Of a DNA stretch of 64,000 bases, positions 48,129 through 56,739 are shown piece after piece. This DNA is from Candidatus Micrarchaeota archaeon CG1_02_47_40. Lineage in GTDB: Archaea; Micrarchaeota; Micrarchaeia; Anstonellales; CG1-02-47-40. The stretch covers positions 124,001-188,000 of the forward strand of contig MNVE01000002.1 of the NCBI GenBank assembly GCA_001871475.1. The letters are read 5' to 3'. The position numbers and the translations under genes are program-made. The notes under the pieces were generated by a model. The model saw only the letters and a list, made by a program, of their open reading frames with translations. It made no database searches and had not been told where the DNA came from. The stretch's first letter is position 1; the number at the start of each line of letters is the position of its first letter.

Positions 48129-48711
48129 AGGAATTTCCAACAGCGGAATGCCGTATCGCGCGGATTTTCGCAGAATTAGGCATCCACGCCTTGAGCTAAA
48201 GACCGGCAGTTTGGTGCTTGTCCTGCCAGACGGCTACAAAGACCCGGAAACGCTGATAAAGAGGCATGAGAGATGGGTAAATGGCAAAAGAGAGATGATA
48301 AAGGAGCTTCTGAAAAAATCAAAAATAAAGAGGCTTGGGAAGGCATTGGCTGAAGACGAAATGAAGCTTTTAATGCAGAATTTGGTTGAAAAGAACTCAA
48401 AAGAGATGGGTTTTAAGGACTTTTCTCTGCGTTTTCAGAAAATGAGCTCAAAATGGGCAAGCAGAGGCAGAAGTGGAATTTTTACCTTCAATACGATGAT
48501 GGCAATGCTTCCAAAACATCTTATAAAATACGTGGTTTTTCACGAATGCCTGCATTTCTTTGAGAGAAAGCACAACTCCTTTTTTTGGAAGCTTGTCAGC
48601 AAAAAATACGGCAATTATGCGGAATTGGAGAAAGAACTGGCATTGTACTGGTTTATGTCGCATAGAAAGAGAAGCAATATTCAACCGCATAATGAAAAAG
48701 GCGTTTACTGA
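48118..48711 (+). CDS. YgjP-like (DUF45) metalloprotease
   Basis: This 197-residue protein belongs to the YgjP/DUF45 group, a zinc metallopeptidase-like family often found behind hsdR. The N-terminal RHPRLELKTGSLVLVLPDG strand region is followed by helices with IKRHERWVNGKREMI. The active helix MLPKHLIKYVVFHECLHFFERKHNSFFWKLV holds HECLH (HExxH) and the third-ligand His. It overlaps the end of hsdR by 11 bases and shares its stop with the mini gene downstream (TGATG). Its role in type I systems is not settled; it may process or regulate HsdR. Confidence 0.88.
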   Translation: MQSKGISNSGMPYRADFRRIRHPRLELKTGSLVLVLPDGYKDPETLIKRHERWVNGKREMIKELLKKSKIKRLGKALAEDEMKLLMQNLVEKNSKEMGFKDFSLRFQKMSSKWASRGRSGIFTFNTMMAMLPKHLIKYVVFHECLHFFERKHNSFFWKLVSKKYGNYAELEKELALYWFMSHRKRSNIQPHNEKGVY

Positions 48712-48842
48712 TGGCGCACATAACAATAAAAATCAAACCAGAAACGAGGGGAAAGCTGGCAAGGCTCAAGTCAAGCAAAAGTGAAACTTATGACGAACTG
48801 CTTAGTAAATTGATAATGCTCGTTGACTTTGAAAAGAAATAG
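48711..48842 (+). CDS. 43-residue RHH-like/antitoxin-like protein
   Basis: The ATG overlaps the YgjP stop (TGATG), and the frame encodes 43 residues with the pattern HITIKIKPETRGKLARLK then SETYDELLSKLIMLVDFEKK. A basic beta strand followed by two helices is typical of short ribbon-helix-helix or VapB-like proteins and of small archaeal DUF7557-like proteins. It is the last gene of the hsd operon and ends 4 bases before the convergent aCPSF1 gene. It could be a repressor of the operon or an orphan antitoxin. No toxin partner is adjacent. Confidence 0.7.
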   Translation: MAHITIKIKPETRGKLARLKSSKSETYDELLSKLIMLVDFEKK

Positions 48843-48845
48843 CAG

Positions 48846-50741
48846 CTACTTCAGCCTAATCGCGTCCAGATTCATCGGCGCCCTTGTTTCAATCCGCATG
48901 AACCTGTTTATGGAGCGCGCCAAATCCTCCGTCTTATTCTCATCCCCGTGAAGAGTAAATATTCTTTCAGGAGTAGGGCGCATATTGCGCACATAAGAAG
49001 TCAGCTGATGCCTGTCCGAATGCCCTGAAAACCCCTCAACAGTTGCAACCTGCATGTTCATCTTAAGCGTGTGCGTCTTTTCGCTCCCATCAGAAAGAGG
49101 TATCTCCTTCGTGCCCCTCTGTATTTTTCTCCCAAGGGAAAGCGCGCTCTGGTACCCGACGAATAGCAGTTTGTTTTTCTCCCCTTCAGCCATCAATTTA
49201 AGAAATTCAAGGACAGGCCCGCCTGACATCATTCCTGAAGGCGCCAAAACAACGCAGGGGTCAGCGCTCTCAACAATTGTTTTGCGGTCGTTTTTTACAA
49301 CCTCAAATATTTCCGATTCAAACGGGCTGTCATTTGAAAGTATTCTCCTCTGCACGGTGTGCCTCAAATACTGCGGGTAGGCAGTGTGTATGGCGGACGC
49401 TTCCAAAACCATCCCGTCAATGTACACCTGGAAATTCAAATCAGGGTTTTTTGCGAACTTCTCCTCCAAAACAAGCATTATCTCCTGCGACCTTCCAACA
49501 GAGAACACAGGTATAAGTGCCTTTCCCTTATTTTGTATGGTGGCGGTTATCTCATCCACAAGCCGTTTATCCGTTTCAAACCGATTCGGGGTGATGTCAT
49601 TCTTCCCCCCGTAAGTGCTCTCAAGGAACATCGTCTCCACGCGCGGGAAAATAGTGTTTGCCTGGTCAAAAAGTTTCGTAAATCCGTATTTAATATCGCC
49701 TGAAAACACCATGTTGTGCAGCCCCTGCCCTATGTGCAGGTGCGCCATTGCGGAGCCGAGTATATGCCCTGCATTATAATAAGTCAGCTTCACTTCCGGC
49801 GTCACATCCATCACCTCCCCGTAATCAATTGGGATGGTGTGCGCAAGCTGCTTTTGTATGTCTTTCACTCCGTATGGCGCCTGTGCTGTTGAGTTTTTGT
49901 TTATCACATCAAGATAATCCATCTGCAGCAGTATCATCAAGTCCCGCGTGGGTGGCGTGCAGAAAACAGGCCCCTCAAACCCATATGCGAATAAATACGG
50001 CACAAAGCCGCAGTGGTCAAGGTGCGCGTGCGTTATTATGACTGCATCAAGCTGCGAGGGGGAAAGGTTCATCGCATTAAGGTAGGGGTATGCCTTCTGC
50101 GGCTCGCTGGTTTCCGGATTTATCCCGCAATCCACGAGTATTTTGCTGTTTGGCGTCTGCAAAAGCGTGCATGAGCGCCCAACTTCCCTAAATCCCCCAA
50201 GCGCCGTAACCTTCACCCAGTCGCTTTTCGGGGATTCGGCGCATATTCGTTTTCCAAGCGCAAGCAGGAATTTCTTCCTTGTTGCCGCTTCCTTAAGCTC
50301 CGATTTTCTTATCCCGTTTATAGTAGAAGAAGCAATTGTGGGGGTGCGCAGAACCTGCGGCGCCCATCCGGTTTTTTGTATTATTTCTTTAAGCGTCATG
50401 CCCCCTTTTCCGATAACAAGCCCTGGCTTTAACGCTTCTATATTCACTTCCGCAAAAAGCGGGTTGAAATTTATTGCCGCAACACCCGCCTCTTCAGGAA
50501 TCGCCCCCTCAATGATTTTCTTTGCTTCCACAACATCAAGCAGGGAAGAGGAATCGGAGCGGATGAGCACCTTCTTCCGTAAAGTGCCGGCAATCCTCCT
50601 TATAAGCTGGTCCTCATCGTAAAATTTCGCAATGTCCTTTAGGTATATTACAATATCCAGCCCCTCTGCCTCAACTTTTTTAAACTGGCAGGAGGAGGGG
50701 AGCATTTCCTGTAATTTTTTCTCTATTTCCTTTAAGTCCAA
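48846..50741 (-). CDS. KH-domain/beta-CASP ribonuclease (aCPSF1)
   Basis: This 631-residue protein is the archaeal CPSF73-like RNase that cuts pre-mRNA 3' ends and drives transcription termination. Residues 1-185 hold two KH-like domains, with GLVIGKGGMTLKEIIQKTGW in the second. The metallo-beta-lactamase core has HAHLDHCG (about 245-252). The beta-CASP part includes STYGGKND, IPVFSVGRSQEIM, APSGMMSGGP and GFSGHSDRHQL near the end. Length and order match the family. The start is TTG at 50741, 7 or more bases after a GAAGGTAGA block that is duplicated upstream. It is convergent with the hsd operon and 4 bases from its last gene. Confidence 0.95.
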   Translation of the reverse strand: MDLKEIEKKLQEMLPSSCQFKKVEAEGLDIVIYLKDIAKFYDEDQLIRRIAGTLRKKVLIRSDSSSLLDVVEAKKIIEGAIPEEAGVAAINFNPLFAEVNIEALKPGLVIGKGGMTLKEIIQKTGWAPQVLRTPTIASSTINGIRKSELKEAATRKKFLLALGKRICAESPKSDWVKVTALGGFREVGRSCTLLQTPNSKILVDCGINPETSEPQKAYPYLNAMNLSPSQLDAVIITHAHLDHCGFVPYLFAYGFEGPVFCTPPTRDLMILLQMDYLDVINKNSTAQAPYGVKDIQKQLAHTIPIDYGEVMDVTPEVKLTYYNAGHILGSAMAHLHIGQGLHNMVFSGDIKYGFTKLFDQANTIFPRVETMFLESTYGGKNDITPNRFETDKRLVDEITATIQNKGKALIPVFSVGRSQEIMLVLEEKFAKNPDLNFQVYIDGMVLEASAIHTAYPQYLRHTVQRRILSNDSPFESEIFEVVKNDRKTIVESADPCVVLAPSGMMSGGPVLEFLKLMAEGEKNKLLFVGYQSALSLGRKIQRGTKEIPLSDGSEKTHTLKMNMQVATVEGFSGHSDRHQLTSYVRNMRPTPERIFTLHGDENKTEDLARSINRFMRIETRAPMNLDAIRLK

Positions 50742-50747
50742 TTAAAT

Positions 50748-50787
50748 CTACCTTCAGTTAGCTTTCCTTTTCTACCTTCAGTTAGCT
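50748..50787. repeat. 17-bp tandem repeat in the aCPSF1 leader
   Basis: TCTACCTTCAGTTAGCT occurs at 50748-50764 and 50771-50787 (period 23). On the minus strand it reads AGCTAACTGAAGGTAGA, whose GAAGGT part is in the place of a ribosome binding site for the TTG start at 50741. The second copy is a duplicate of that leader block. Confidence 0.7.
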
Positions 50788-50836
50788 CTTAATTTTTTTC
50801 TGCAAACGGGTGTTTCTTAACAATATTCACCAAACA

Positions 50837-51472
50837 TCAGAGCATTTTCTGCACTTCTTCCGGCTCGTAGCGCCGAAATCCACTTTTTGAAATGCTGATT
50901 ACTTCTATCCCTTCGCCGGTGGCGGCATCGCGCTTCATTGCAATGGATATCGCCTTTGCAGCCAGTTCAACATTCTCCTTGACCGGCCTTCCCTTTTTGT
51001 AAACGCTCTCAAGAAAACCGTAAGCCATCGGGGAGCCGCTTCCTGTTGAAACATAAGTCTCTTCGGTTATCCCGCCCAGCGGGTCAAGCGAATAGAGCTG
51101 CGGCGTTTCGCCCACTCCGCCTATGATAATTTGCACAAGGAAGGGGAATACCTTGTACTGGTACATGATAGTTGCCAGTATATGCCCTGCCGCGTTCGGG
51201 GACATGTTCCGCCCGTGCTTTAATTTGTACAGCTTTGCCTCCGCTTTCATTATGCGCACAAGCGTCTGCGCATCCGCAACCGAGCCCGCAATAGTCATTG
51301 AAAGAAAATCGTCTATCTGGTGCACCTTGAGTATGTCCTTTGAAGCGATAAAATACCCCATGGATGCGCGCTTGTCCGAAGCCATTACAACCCCGTCGGA
51401 GCAGACAAGTCCCACCGTAGTGGTGCCGGTTTTAAGCTGTTTCATTTTTTCATCATAAATTTCTTTTTCCAT
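50837..51472 (-). CDS. psmB: Proteasome beta subunit
   Basis: PsmB is the proteolytic subunit of the archaeal 20S proteasome. The 16-residue propeptide ends in KTG, and the mature protein would start at Thr17 of TTTVGLVCSDGVVMASDKRAS. The catalytic Thr, the Asp of SDGV and the Lys of SDKRAS are present. The SGSGSPMAYGFLES segment and the expected strand order follow. At 211 residues it is a normal length. A GGTGA ribosome binding site precedes the ATG, and a TATA-like TTTTTAAG lies about 30 bases upstream. The gene is followed by aCPSF1 on the same strand, and a structured region that may be a small RNA lies between it and the eS1 gene. Confidence 0.96.
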   Translation of the reverse strand: MEKEIYDEKMKQLKTGTTTVGLVCSDGVVMASDKRASMGYFIASKDILKVHQIDDFLSMTIAGSVADAQTLVRIMKAEAKLYKLKHGRNMSPNAAGHILATIMYQYKVFPFLVQIIIGGVGETPQLYSLDPLGGITEETYVSTGSGSPMAYGFLESVYKKGRPVKENVELAAKAISIAMKRDAATGEGIEVISISKSGFRRYEPEEVQKML

Positions 51473-51594
51473 TTGCTCACCAAAACCGTTTATTTGCTTC
51501 TTAAAAATCCTTCAGAAAATCCGCCAAAACCCCTAAAGCCATTGCGTTAATATGAAAACAATATTTTAAAAGCATTAACCTGCTTTTTGGGGTT

Positions 51595-51686
51595 TTGGTC
51601 GCTTTGCAAATATAGGGGAGTGATGGTAGACCCGAAGGCTCCATCCCTCCTCCCACTCGCCCAAATTTCTTCGGGCAGCTATATTA
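51595..51686 (-). ncRNA. Candidate structured small RNA
   Basis: On the minus strand a GC-rich block in an AT-rich gap folds as GGGAG-(GAGG)-GATGG-A-GCC-UUCG-GGU-CUA-CCATC-A-CTCCC. It is closed by a C(UUCG)G tetraloop and preceded by a small GCCC/GGGC hairpin. A TATA box CTATTTAAACC lies about 25 bases before the predicted 5' end. No start codon with a ribosome binding site follows. It does not match a tRNA, SRP RNA or RNase P. It could be a leader of psmB, a guide RNA or an unclassified RNA. Confidence 0.4.
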
Positions 51687-51739
51687 AATTGAAAAGGTTT
51701 AAATAGGTTTATTTGGCGGTGCCGCGCAAGGAGAGCGCC

Positions 51740-52363
51740 TTACTCCTTTCCGGCTTCCTTTGTGCTCTCAAACTTTTCCAAAACCTCGCTTCTCCTTACC
51801 TCTATCCTTCTTATTGGCGCAAGCGTTTTCACCTTAATAAATATCCTCTTTTGCAGCTTCCCAAAAATTATCTCCTGCATGAAGGTCGGAAAATCGCACT
51901 TTGTGGCAGCCTCCAGGAATTCGGCTGAAATCGCATTTCTTGCAACTGTCTGCAGGCCGTCAGACGTCTTATTGCCCGCAATCACCAGGTATTTTACGCG
52001 CACCTGCATTCCGTCCTGCGTCTTTACGTCAATCACTCCGGTGATAAGCGACCTTCTCCTTCTTATTATCGTTTTCACATAGCCGGGTATGAGCTCATGC
52101 CCTATAAGCTTCGTGTATGCGTTTTTTCCTTTCACTTCCTTCACGCGAAAATCAAGCCTAGTGTATACGTCCGCCTGCGAGCCGCCTTCGGACACTTCCC
52201 CAAGCCCGACACGCACTATGCGGTTTAGCATATTCTCCTCTTCGCCGGAAACGATTTTTCCCACTTCCTTCTGGCTGAACATGTCCGGCGCTATTACCGC
52301 GTACCACTCCTTCTCCTTCCAGTTGTCAATTACCTTTCCCTTTTTCTTTTTTTCAATAGCCAT
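51740..52363 (-). CDS. rps3ae: Small ribosomal subunit protein eS1 (S3Ae)
   Basis: This 207-residue protein is ribosomal protein eS1 (S3Ae), part of the archaeal small subunit near the mRNA exit. Recognisable parts are WYAVIAPDMFSQKEVGKIVS, the VSEGGSQADVYTRLDFRVKEV strand pair, LITGVIDVKTQDGMQVRVKYLVI and the basic end IRRIEVRRSEVL. Length matches the family. It lies 9 bases after uS15 and is transcribed with it, followed on the minus strand by the candidate RNA and psmB. Nothing unusual was seen. Confidence 0.96.
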   Translation of the reverse strand: MAIEKKKKGKVIDNWKEKEWYAVIAPDMFSQKEVGKIVSGEEENMLNRIVRVGLGEVSEGGSQADVYTRLDFRVKEVKGKNAYTKLIGHELIPGYVKTIIRRRRSLITGVIDVKTQDGMQVRVKYLVIAGNKTSDGLQTVARNAISAEFLEAATKCDFPTFMQEIIFGKLQKRIFIKVKTLAPIRRIEVRRSEVLEKFESTKEAGKE

Positions 52364-52372
52364 TTAATCACT

Positions 52373-52828
52373 CTATTTCACAAGCAACGCGGCCTTCCCC
52401 GGGTCATATGCCCAGTAGAATGGCAGTTTTCCGTTGTCGCGGTAATATTTTACGAGCCTCCTTATCTTGGACTCGGTGTAATGCAGTTTTGTCCTGTTGT
52501 GCACGTCCCTTTTGTTCACCTGGATGTGCTTTCTCATTCCCACTGCGCACTTAATGAGCGCCATCAAATCATCGGGGTATTCTATTTTGATTCCCTTCTC
52601 AACCATTATCTTGCTTATGGATTTTCCGCAGAGGTTCTTTACAAGCGGTATTCCGTAGCAGTCTCGCAGGCGCAAGCCAATCTGCGTAGAATTCATCCCT
52701 TCTTTTGCGAATTTCTCAATCAGCTCTTCAGCCTCATGGGCGGAATACTCAACCCATTCAGGGTTTACTTTTGCAGCCGGCTTTTTTGAGCCTGATTTTC
52801 CCCTTTTTCTCGTGTGCATTCTTGCCAT
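52373..52828 (-). CDS. rps15: Small ribosomal subunit protein uS15
   Basis: This is the archaeal uS15 (S15P/S13e), 151 residues. The N-terminal archaeal/eukaryotic extension begins ARMHTRKRGKSGSKKPA. A helical part with AEELIEKFAKEGMNSTQIGLRLRD follows, then the core with HIQVNKRDVHNRTKLHYTESKIRRLVKYY and WAYDPGKAALLVK at the end. It binds the central domain of 16S rRNA. It heads the uS15-eS1 pair on the minus strand and lies about 70 bases past the rdgB stop. Confidence 0.96.
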   Translation of the reverse strand: MARMHTRKRGKSGSKKPAAKVNPEWVEYSAHEAEELIEKFAKEGMNSTQIGLRLRDCYGIPLVKNLCGKSISKIMVEKGIKIEYPDDLMALIKCAVGMRKHIQVNKRDVHNRTKLHYTESKIRRLVKYYRDNGKLPFYWAYDPGKAALLVK

Positions 52829-52899
52829 TCATTCACTTCCTTTATTTTTTCCCTTTCCTTCTTTTTAAGCCCTATTTTTTCCCTTCTTTTAGATTCCCT

Positions 52900-53478
52900 T
52901 TATTTTTCCCCTCTACTCTCTTTTTTCAGCCATTTGGCAAATTTCATCAACGCCATTTTCCTGTGCGAAACCTTTTCCTTGAGCTCCACATCCTGTGCAA
53001 ACGTTTTTCCGCTTCTCTCCGGAATAAATACCGGGTCAAAACCGAATCCTTCCTTTCCCTTCATTTCTTCTGCGATGCTTCCGAGGCATTCCCCGCTGAA
53101 AACCTTCACTTTCCCTTCCCCTGCAAATGCCACACAGGAAACGAATTTTGCGCTTCTCTCTTTTTCTTCCTTTCCTTTCATCAGCTTCAGTAACCCTTCA
53201 TTTCCTATCCTTTTGAATGCAAACGCCGAATAAACTCCGGGAAACCCGTTCAGCGCATCAATAAACAAACCCGAATCCTCAACAAAAAGCGGCTTTTTCA
53301 GTTTTTCATATGCGCACACCGCCGCTTCTCTTGCGACCGTTGCGCAATCCTCCGCTCTTACTTCCTCCACCCTCTCGGGATGGTGGGCTATATTTATCCC
53401 CTTTGCTTTTAAAATCCTTTCGGCTTCGGAAAATTTGTGCTGGTTGGAAGTGACGAAAAATATTTTTCCTTCTTTCAA
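52900..53478 (-). CDS. rdgB: XTP/dITP diphosphatase (RdgB/HAM1)
   Basis: RdgB/HAM1 removes non-standard purine triphosphates such as XTP and ITP from the nucleotide pool. The conserved features are TSNQHKFSEAERIL at the start, VEDSGLFIDALNGFPGVYSAF, GFGFDPVFIPERSGKTFAQ and SHRKMALMKFA at the end. I place the start at the TTG 53478 because the family begins about here, AAGGTGGT lies just upstream, and the TTG overlaps the valS stop (TTGA); an ATG at 53508 would lie inside valS. About 192 residues. It is translationally coupled to valS. Confidence 0.92.
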   Translation of the reverse strand: MKEGKIFFVTSNQHKFSEAERILKAKGINIAHHPERVEEVRAEDCATVAREAAVCAYEKLKKPLFVEDSGLFIDALNGFPGVYSAFAFKRIGNEGLLKLMKGKEEKERSAKFVSCVAFAGEGKVKVFSGECLGSIAEEMKGKEGFGFDPVFIPERSGKTFAQDVELKEKVSHRKMALMKFAKWLKKESRGEK

Positions 53479-55850
53479 AATACCACCTTGAACTCCCCCT
53501 TCTTCCAAATTACCCCCTTCACTTTTCCCGTCGCATTTATCTCTTCTGCAATTTCGTTAACTTCTCCTTCTTCAATTGTAATCTCCGCCTTCAGAAGCTC
53601 TGCATTCAGCGCCATTTTATTCACAGCTTTGTGCTGCCTTATTTGCGAAATAATCTCATTCAGCAGCTTTCCCTTTTTCTCCGCTTCATCATCAATCATC
53701 TTCGTGTCGCAAACAGGCCAGGGAGAAAGATGCACGCTTTCTTCCTTTCCCCTAAAGAGCGAATAAACTTCTTCCGAGAGGTGCGGCGTGAAAGGCGCAA
53801 GCATTTTTACGCAGGAAAGCAGCACCTCATACAAGCAATACTGTGCAGCCCTCTTGCTTTTCTCCCCATAAACTTCCGGCTGGTAAATGCGGTGCTTCAC
53901 ATACTCCAAATAATAATCGCAAAACTCGTGCCAGAAAAACTCATGCATTTTTGAAATTGCGGGATGATACTCAAAATTCTCAAAATCATTTTCCATTCCT
54001 TCTATGAGCTTCTGCAGGCGCGAGAGAATCCACTTATCCGCAGTTCGCAGTTCCTTCCCCTCCTTCCCATTTGGTACATACCCTTCAATCGCCTTTTGCA
54101 CCAGCTTTGACGCATTCCAAAATTTCGTAATGAAGCTTTTTGCAAACTTTATATCCTGATAGGAAAACGGCCTGTCAACTGCCTTTGCGCCTGACATTGC
54201 CGCCCATTGCCTGACGGAATCAGCGCAATATTCTTCCACCAATTTATCAGGTGCAATGACATTCCCAAGTGATTTTGACATCTTCTTCCCGTCGGGCGCA
54301 AGCACATTTCCATTAAGAAGCAATTCCTTAAATGGCGGCTTTCCCGTAAGCTCGCCGCACCTGTAAATGGTGTAATACGCCCAGGTGCGTATTATTTCCA
54401 CTCCCTGCGGGCGAAGTGAAGCAGGGTAAGTCTTCTTGTGGAATGCCTCGTCTTCGCCCCACTTTGAAATCACAAGCGGAGTTATGCTTGAATCCACCCA
54501 GCAGTCGCAGGTGGATGTTTCCGGAGTAAGTGGTGAAGAGCAGGAAGGGCACTTGCGTGCAGGTGCCGAAGAAGGATTCACCGGCAATTCCTTTTCCCCT
54601 GCAGCCACAATTTCTCCGCATTTTTCGCAATGCCAGAAAGGAAGGGGGGTGCCAAACACCCTCTGCCTTGAAATCACCCAGTCCCATTCTACAAAGTTTG
54701 CCCAATCCTCCAAATAAGAAATGGTAAATGCAGGGTTCCACTTCATCTTTTTTGCCTCATCAATTATTTTCCCCTTCTTATCCTTCACTCTTGCAAACCA
54801 TTGCCACGAGGTTAAAAGTTCAACACGGTGGCTGCACCTGTCGTGCACTTTTGGGTTTTGCATGAGTTTTTCCTTTTTCTGCACCTTTCCCTCGTGCTCC
54901 AGCTTCTCAACAATCTTCTTCTTTGCCTCCTCGCATTTCAATCCGGTAAATTCATCAGCATTAATCAATTTTCCGTATTTATCCATCGCCTCAATGAAGG
55001 GAAGGGAGTGCCGATACATCCACACTACATCCTGCTTGTCCCCGAAGGTGCAGACCATCACCAAACCGCTCCCAAATTCCTTATCCACCTCTTCATCAGA
55101 AAGTATCGGCACCTTCTTTCCAAGCGGGGTAATCGCATTCTTCCCTTTCAGTTTAGTGTAGCGGGTGTCAGCTGGATGGTATAAGACGGCAACGCATGCG
55201 TGCAGGAGTTCCGGTCTTGCAGTCGCAATCTCAAGTTCCCCCCCATCACTTCCAAATTTCAAGTAATACAATTTCCCCTCTTTCTGCACCTCTTCAGTAT
55301 CCGTTTTTGCCAATGCGCTTTGGCAGTGCGGGCACCAAAAAACAGGGTGGGATGCGCGGTAAATCTCCTTCTTTTCATACATTTTCAGAATGGAAAGCTG
55401 CACTTTTTTCCAGTATTCCGGCGACATGGTACGGTATTCATACCTCCAATCAGGTGAAAAGCCAAGCGCCATCATCTGCCCCTTCATTTTTGCAATGAAC
55501 TCGCCAGTCCATTCCACGCAAAGTTTCCTAAATTCTTCCGGAGACTTTCTGCCATATTTCTTTTCCACTTTCGTTTCCGTGGGAAAGCCCTGGCAGTCCC
55601 ATCCCTGCGGGTAATACACATTATATCCCTTCATTCTCTTGTATCTTGCAATGAAATCAAAATAGCAGTAAGAGAGCACATGCCCCATATGCAGCTCCCC
55701 GCTTGTGAAGGGAGGCGGGGTATCTATTGAGTAAACTTCCCTCTTCCCATCTTTTTCATCAAACTTATAAACTCCATTACTCTCCCAAAACTCCTGCCAC
55801 TTTCTCTCAGTCTGCGGGGAATATGTTTTTTCCGAATCCCATTTATTCAT
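53475..55850 (-). CDS. valS: Valyl-tRNA synthetase
   Basis: ValS charges tRNA-Val and edits Thr. The class I HIGH motif is ELHMGHVLSYCYFDF (about 49-63) and KMSKS is GKKMSKSLGN (about 513-522). CP1 editing-domain segments lie between, with a zinc-type WHCEKCGEIV and CPSCSSPLTPETSTCDCWVDSSI. The anticodon-binding helices form the C-terminus. At 791 residues it is like other archaeal ValS, without the long bacterial C-terminal coiled coil. It uses the ATG at 55850. The MBL hydrolase gene overlaps its start by 8 bases, and rdgB its stop. Confidence 0.95.
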   Translation of the reverse strand: MNKWDSEKTYSPQTERKWQEFWESNGVYKFDEKDGKREVYSIDTPPPFTSGELHMGHVLSYCYFDFIARYKRMKGYNVYYPQGWDCQGFPTETKVEKKYGRKSPEEFRKLCVEWTGEFIAKMKGQMMALGFSPDWRYEYRTMSPEYWKKVQLSILKMYEKKEIYRASHPVFWCPHCQSALAKTDTEEVQKEGKLYYLKFGSDGGELEIATARPELLHACVAVLYHPADTRYTKLKGKNAITPLGKKVPILSDEEVDKEFGSGLVMVCTFGDKQDVVWMYRHSLPFIEAMDKYGKLINADEFTGLKCEEAKKKIVEKLEHEGKVQKKEKLMQNPKVHDRCSHRVELLTSWQWFARVKDKKGKIIDEAKKMKWNPAFTISYLEDWANFVEWDWVISRQRVFGTPLPFWHCEKCGEIVAAGEKELPVNPSSAPARKCPSCSSPLTPETSTCDCWVDSSITPLVISKWGEDEAFHKKTYPASLRPQGVEIIRTWAYYTIYRCGELTGKPPFKELLLNGNVLAPDGKKMSKSLGNVIAPDKLVEEYCADSVRQWAAMSGAKAVDRPFSYQDIKFAKSFITKFWNASKLVQKAIEGYVPNGKEGKELRTADKWILSRLQKLIEGMENDFENFEYHPAISKMHEFFWHEFCDYYLEYVKHRIYQPEVYGEKSKRAAQYCLYEVLLSCVKMLAPFTPHLSEEVYSLFRGKEESVHLSPWPVCDTKMIDDEAEKKGKLLNEIISQIRQHKAVNKMALNAELLKAEITIEEGEVNEIAEEINATGKVKGVIWKKGEFKVVF

Positions 55851-56685
55851 AAAAATCACTCAAGTTCTTTAGTTCAGCGTCTTTTTTTCCCTTTCTCTCG
55901 TTTACCTTTCCCTCGTCTACGCTTATTATCATTCCATCCTTCGGCGCAATCGTTTTCACTCCGCTTTCCTCACTTATCCTTTGTGCATCCACTTCTGCCG
56001 GCACCCGAAAAAATTTCATCCCCAAATGATTCAGCACGCACAATTTCGGCTTTGCTGCCTTCAGTATCTTTATCGTATCCTCGCTTGCAAGGTGGTCAGG
56101 TATGCCGTCATGCATGGGCTTTAAATTGTTCACCACAAGCACGTCGCATCCTGCAAAATTCTTGCCTAACCCCTCAAAATATTCCGTATCTGAAATATAA
56201 CCAATCACTTTTCCATCCATGTGCAATTTGAAGCCGAAACTCGTTTTTTCATCGTGCTTCATCTGGAAGAATTCCATTTTGAATTTTACTCCCTTATACT
56301 CCTCTTCAATTGTCTTGCCCGGCAGAGCCGTTATCCTCTTTGCAGGCAATCCCAGATGATATGCAGAAAGCGCCTTATCTCCTTTCTCATCTCCTTCTAT
56401 GGAATTCTTGCTTCCGATAAGAATTCCCTGCTTCTTGAAGCCGTAATTGGTCATCGCCTCGCAGAGCACAGCTGAATCAGAGCAATGGTCTATGTGATAA
56501 TGCGAAACCACAAGCACGTCTATTTTTGTCGTGTCCTGTCCCAATTTCACGGAATGCACGAGCGCTCCTGGTCCGGGGTCAATATGAAAAGTCAAGCTTC
56601 CGTTTATCCTAAAACCACCTGTACCCCTAAACTGTTTTATGAGGTTTACCCTGCCTCCTCCGGTGCCGATAAAGACCAATTCCAT
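55843..56685 (-). CDS. MBL-fold metallo-hydrolase
   Basis: This 280-residue protein is a metallo-beta-lactamase-fold hydrolase. It starts ELVFIGTGGGRVNLIKQFRG and has SHYHIDHCSDS (HxHxDH motif, about 81-86), a later SDTEYF carrying the bridging Asp, and a final LNHLGMKF that supplies another His ligand. It resembles the group of lactonase, phosphodiesterase or tRNase-like enzymes but lacks features that fix a substrate. ATG 56685 is used; the frame is open to 56796 but would cross the start of metG. It is divergent from metG, 54 bases away, and overlaps valS. Confidence 0.85.
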   Translation of the reverse strand: MELVFIGTGGGRVNLIKQFRGTGGFRINGSLTFHIDPGPGALVHSVKLGQDTTKIDVLVVSHYHIDHCSDSAVLCEAMTNYGFKKQGILIGSKNSIEGDEKGDKALSAYHLGLPAKRITALPGKTIEEEYKGVKFKMEFFQMKHDEKTSFGFKLHMDGKVIGYISDTEYFEGLGKNFAGCDVLVVNNLKPMHDGIPDHLASEDTIKILKAAKPKLCVLNHLGMKFFRVPAEVDAQRISEESGVKTIAPKDGMIISVDEGKVNERKGKKDAELKNLSDFYE

Positions 56686-56739
56686 ATGGAATATTTCCGT
56701 CAATAATAGTTTTATACCCTCCCCCTCAAATCTTTCTTC

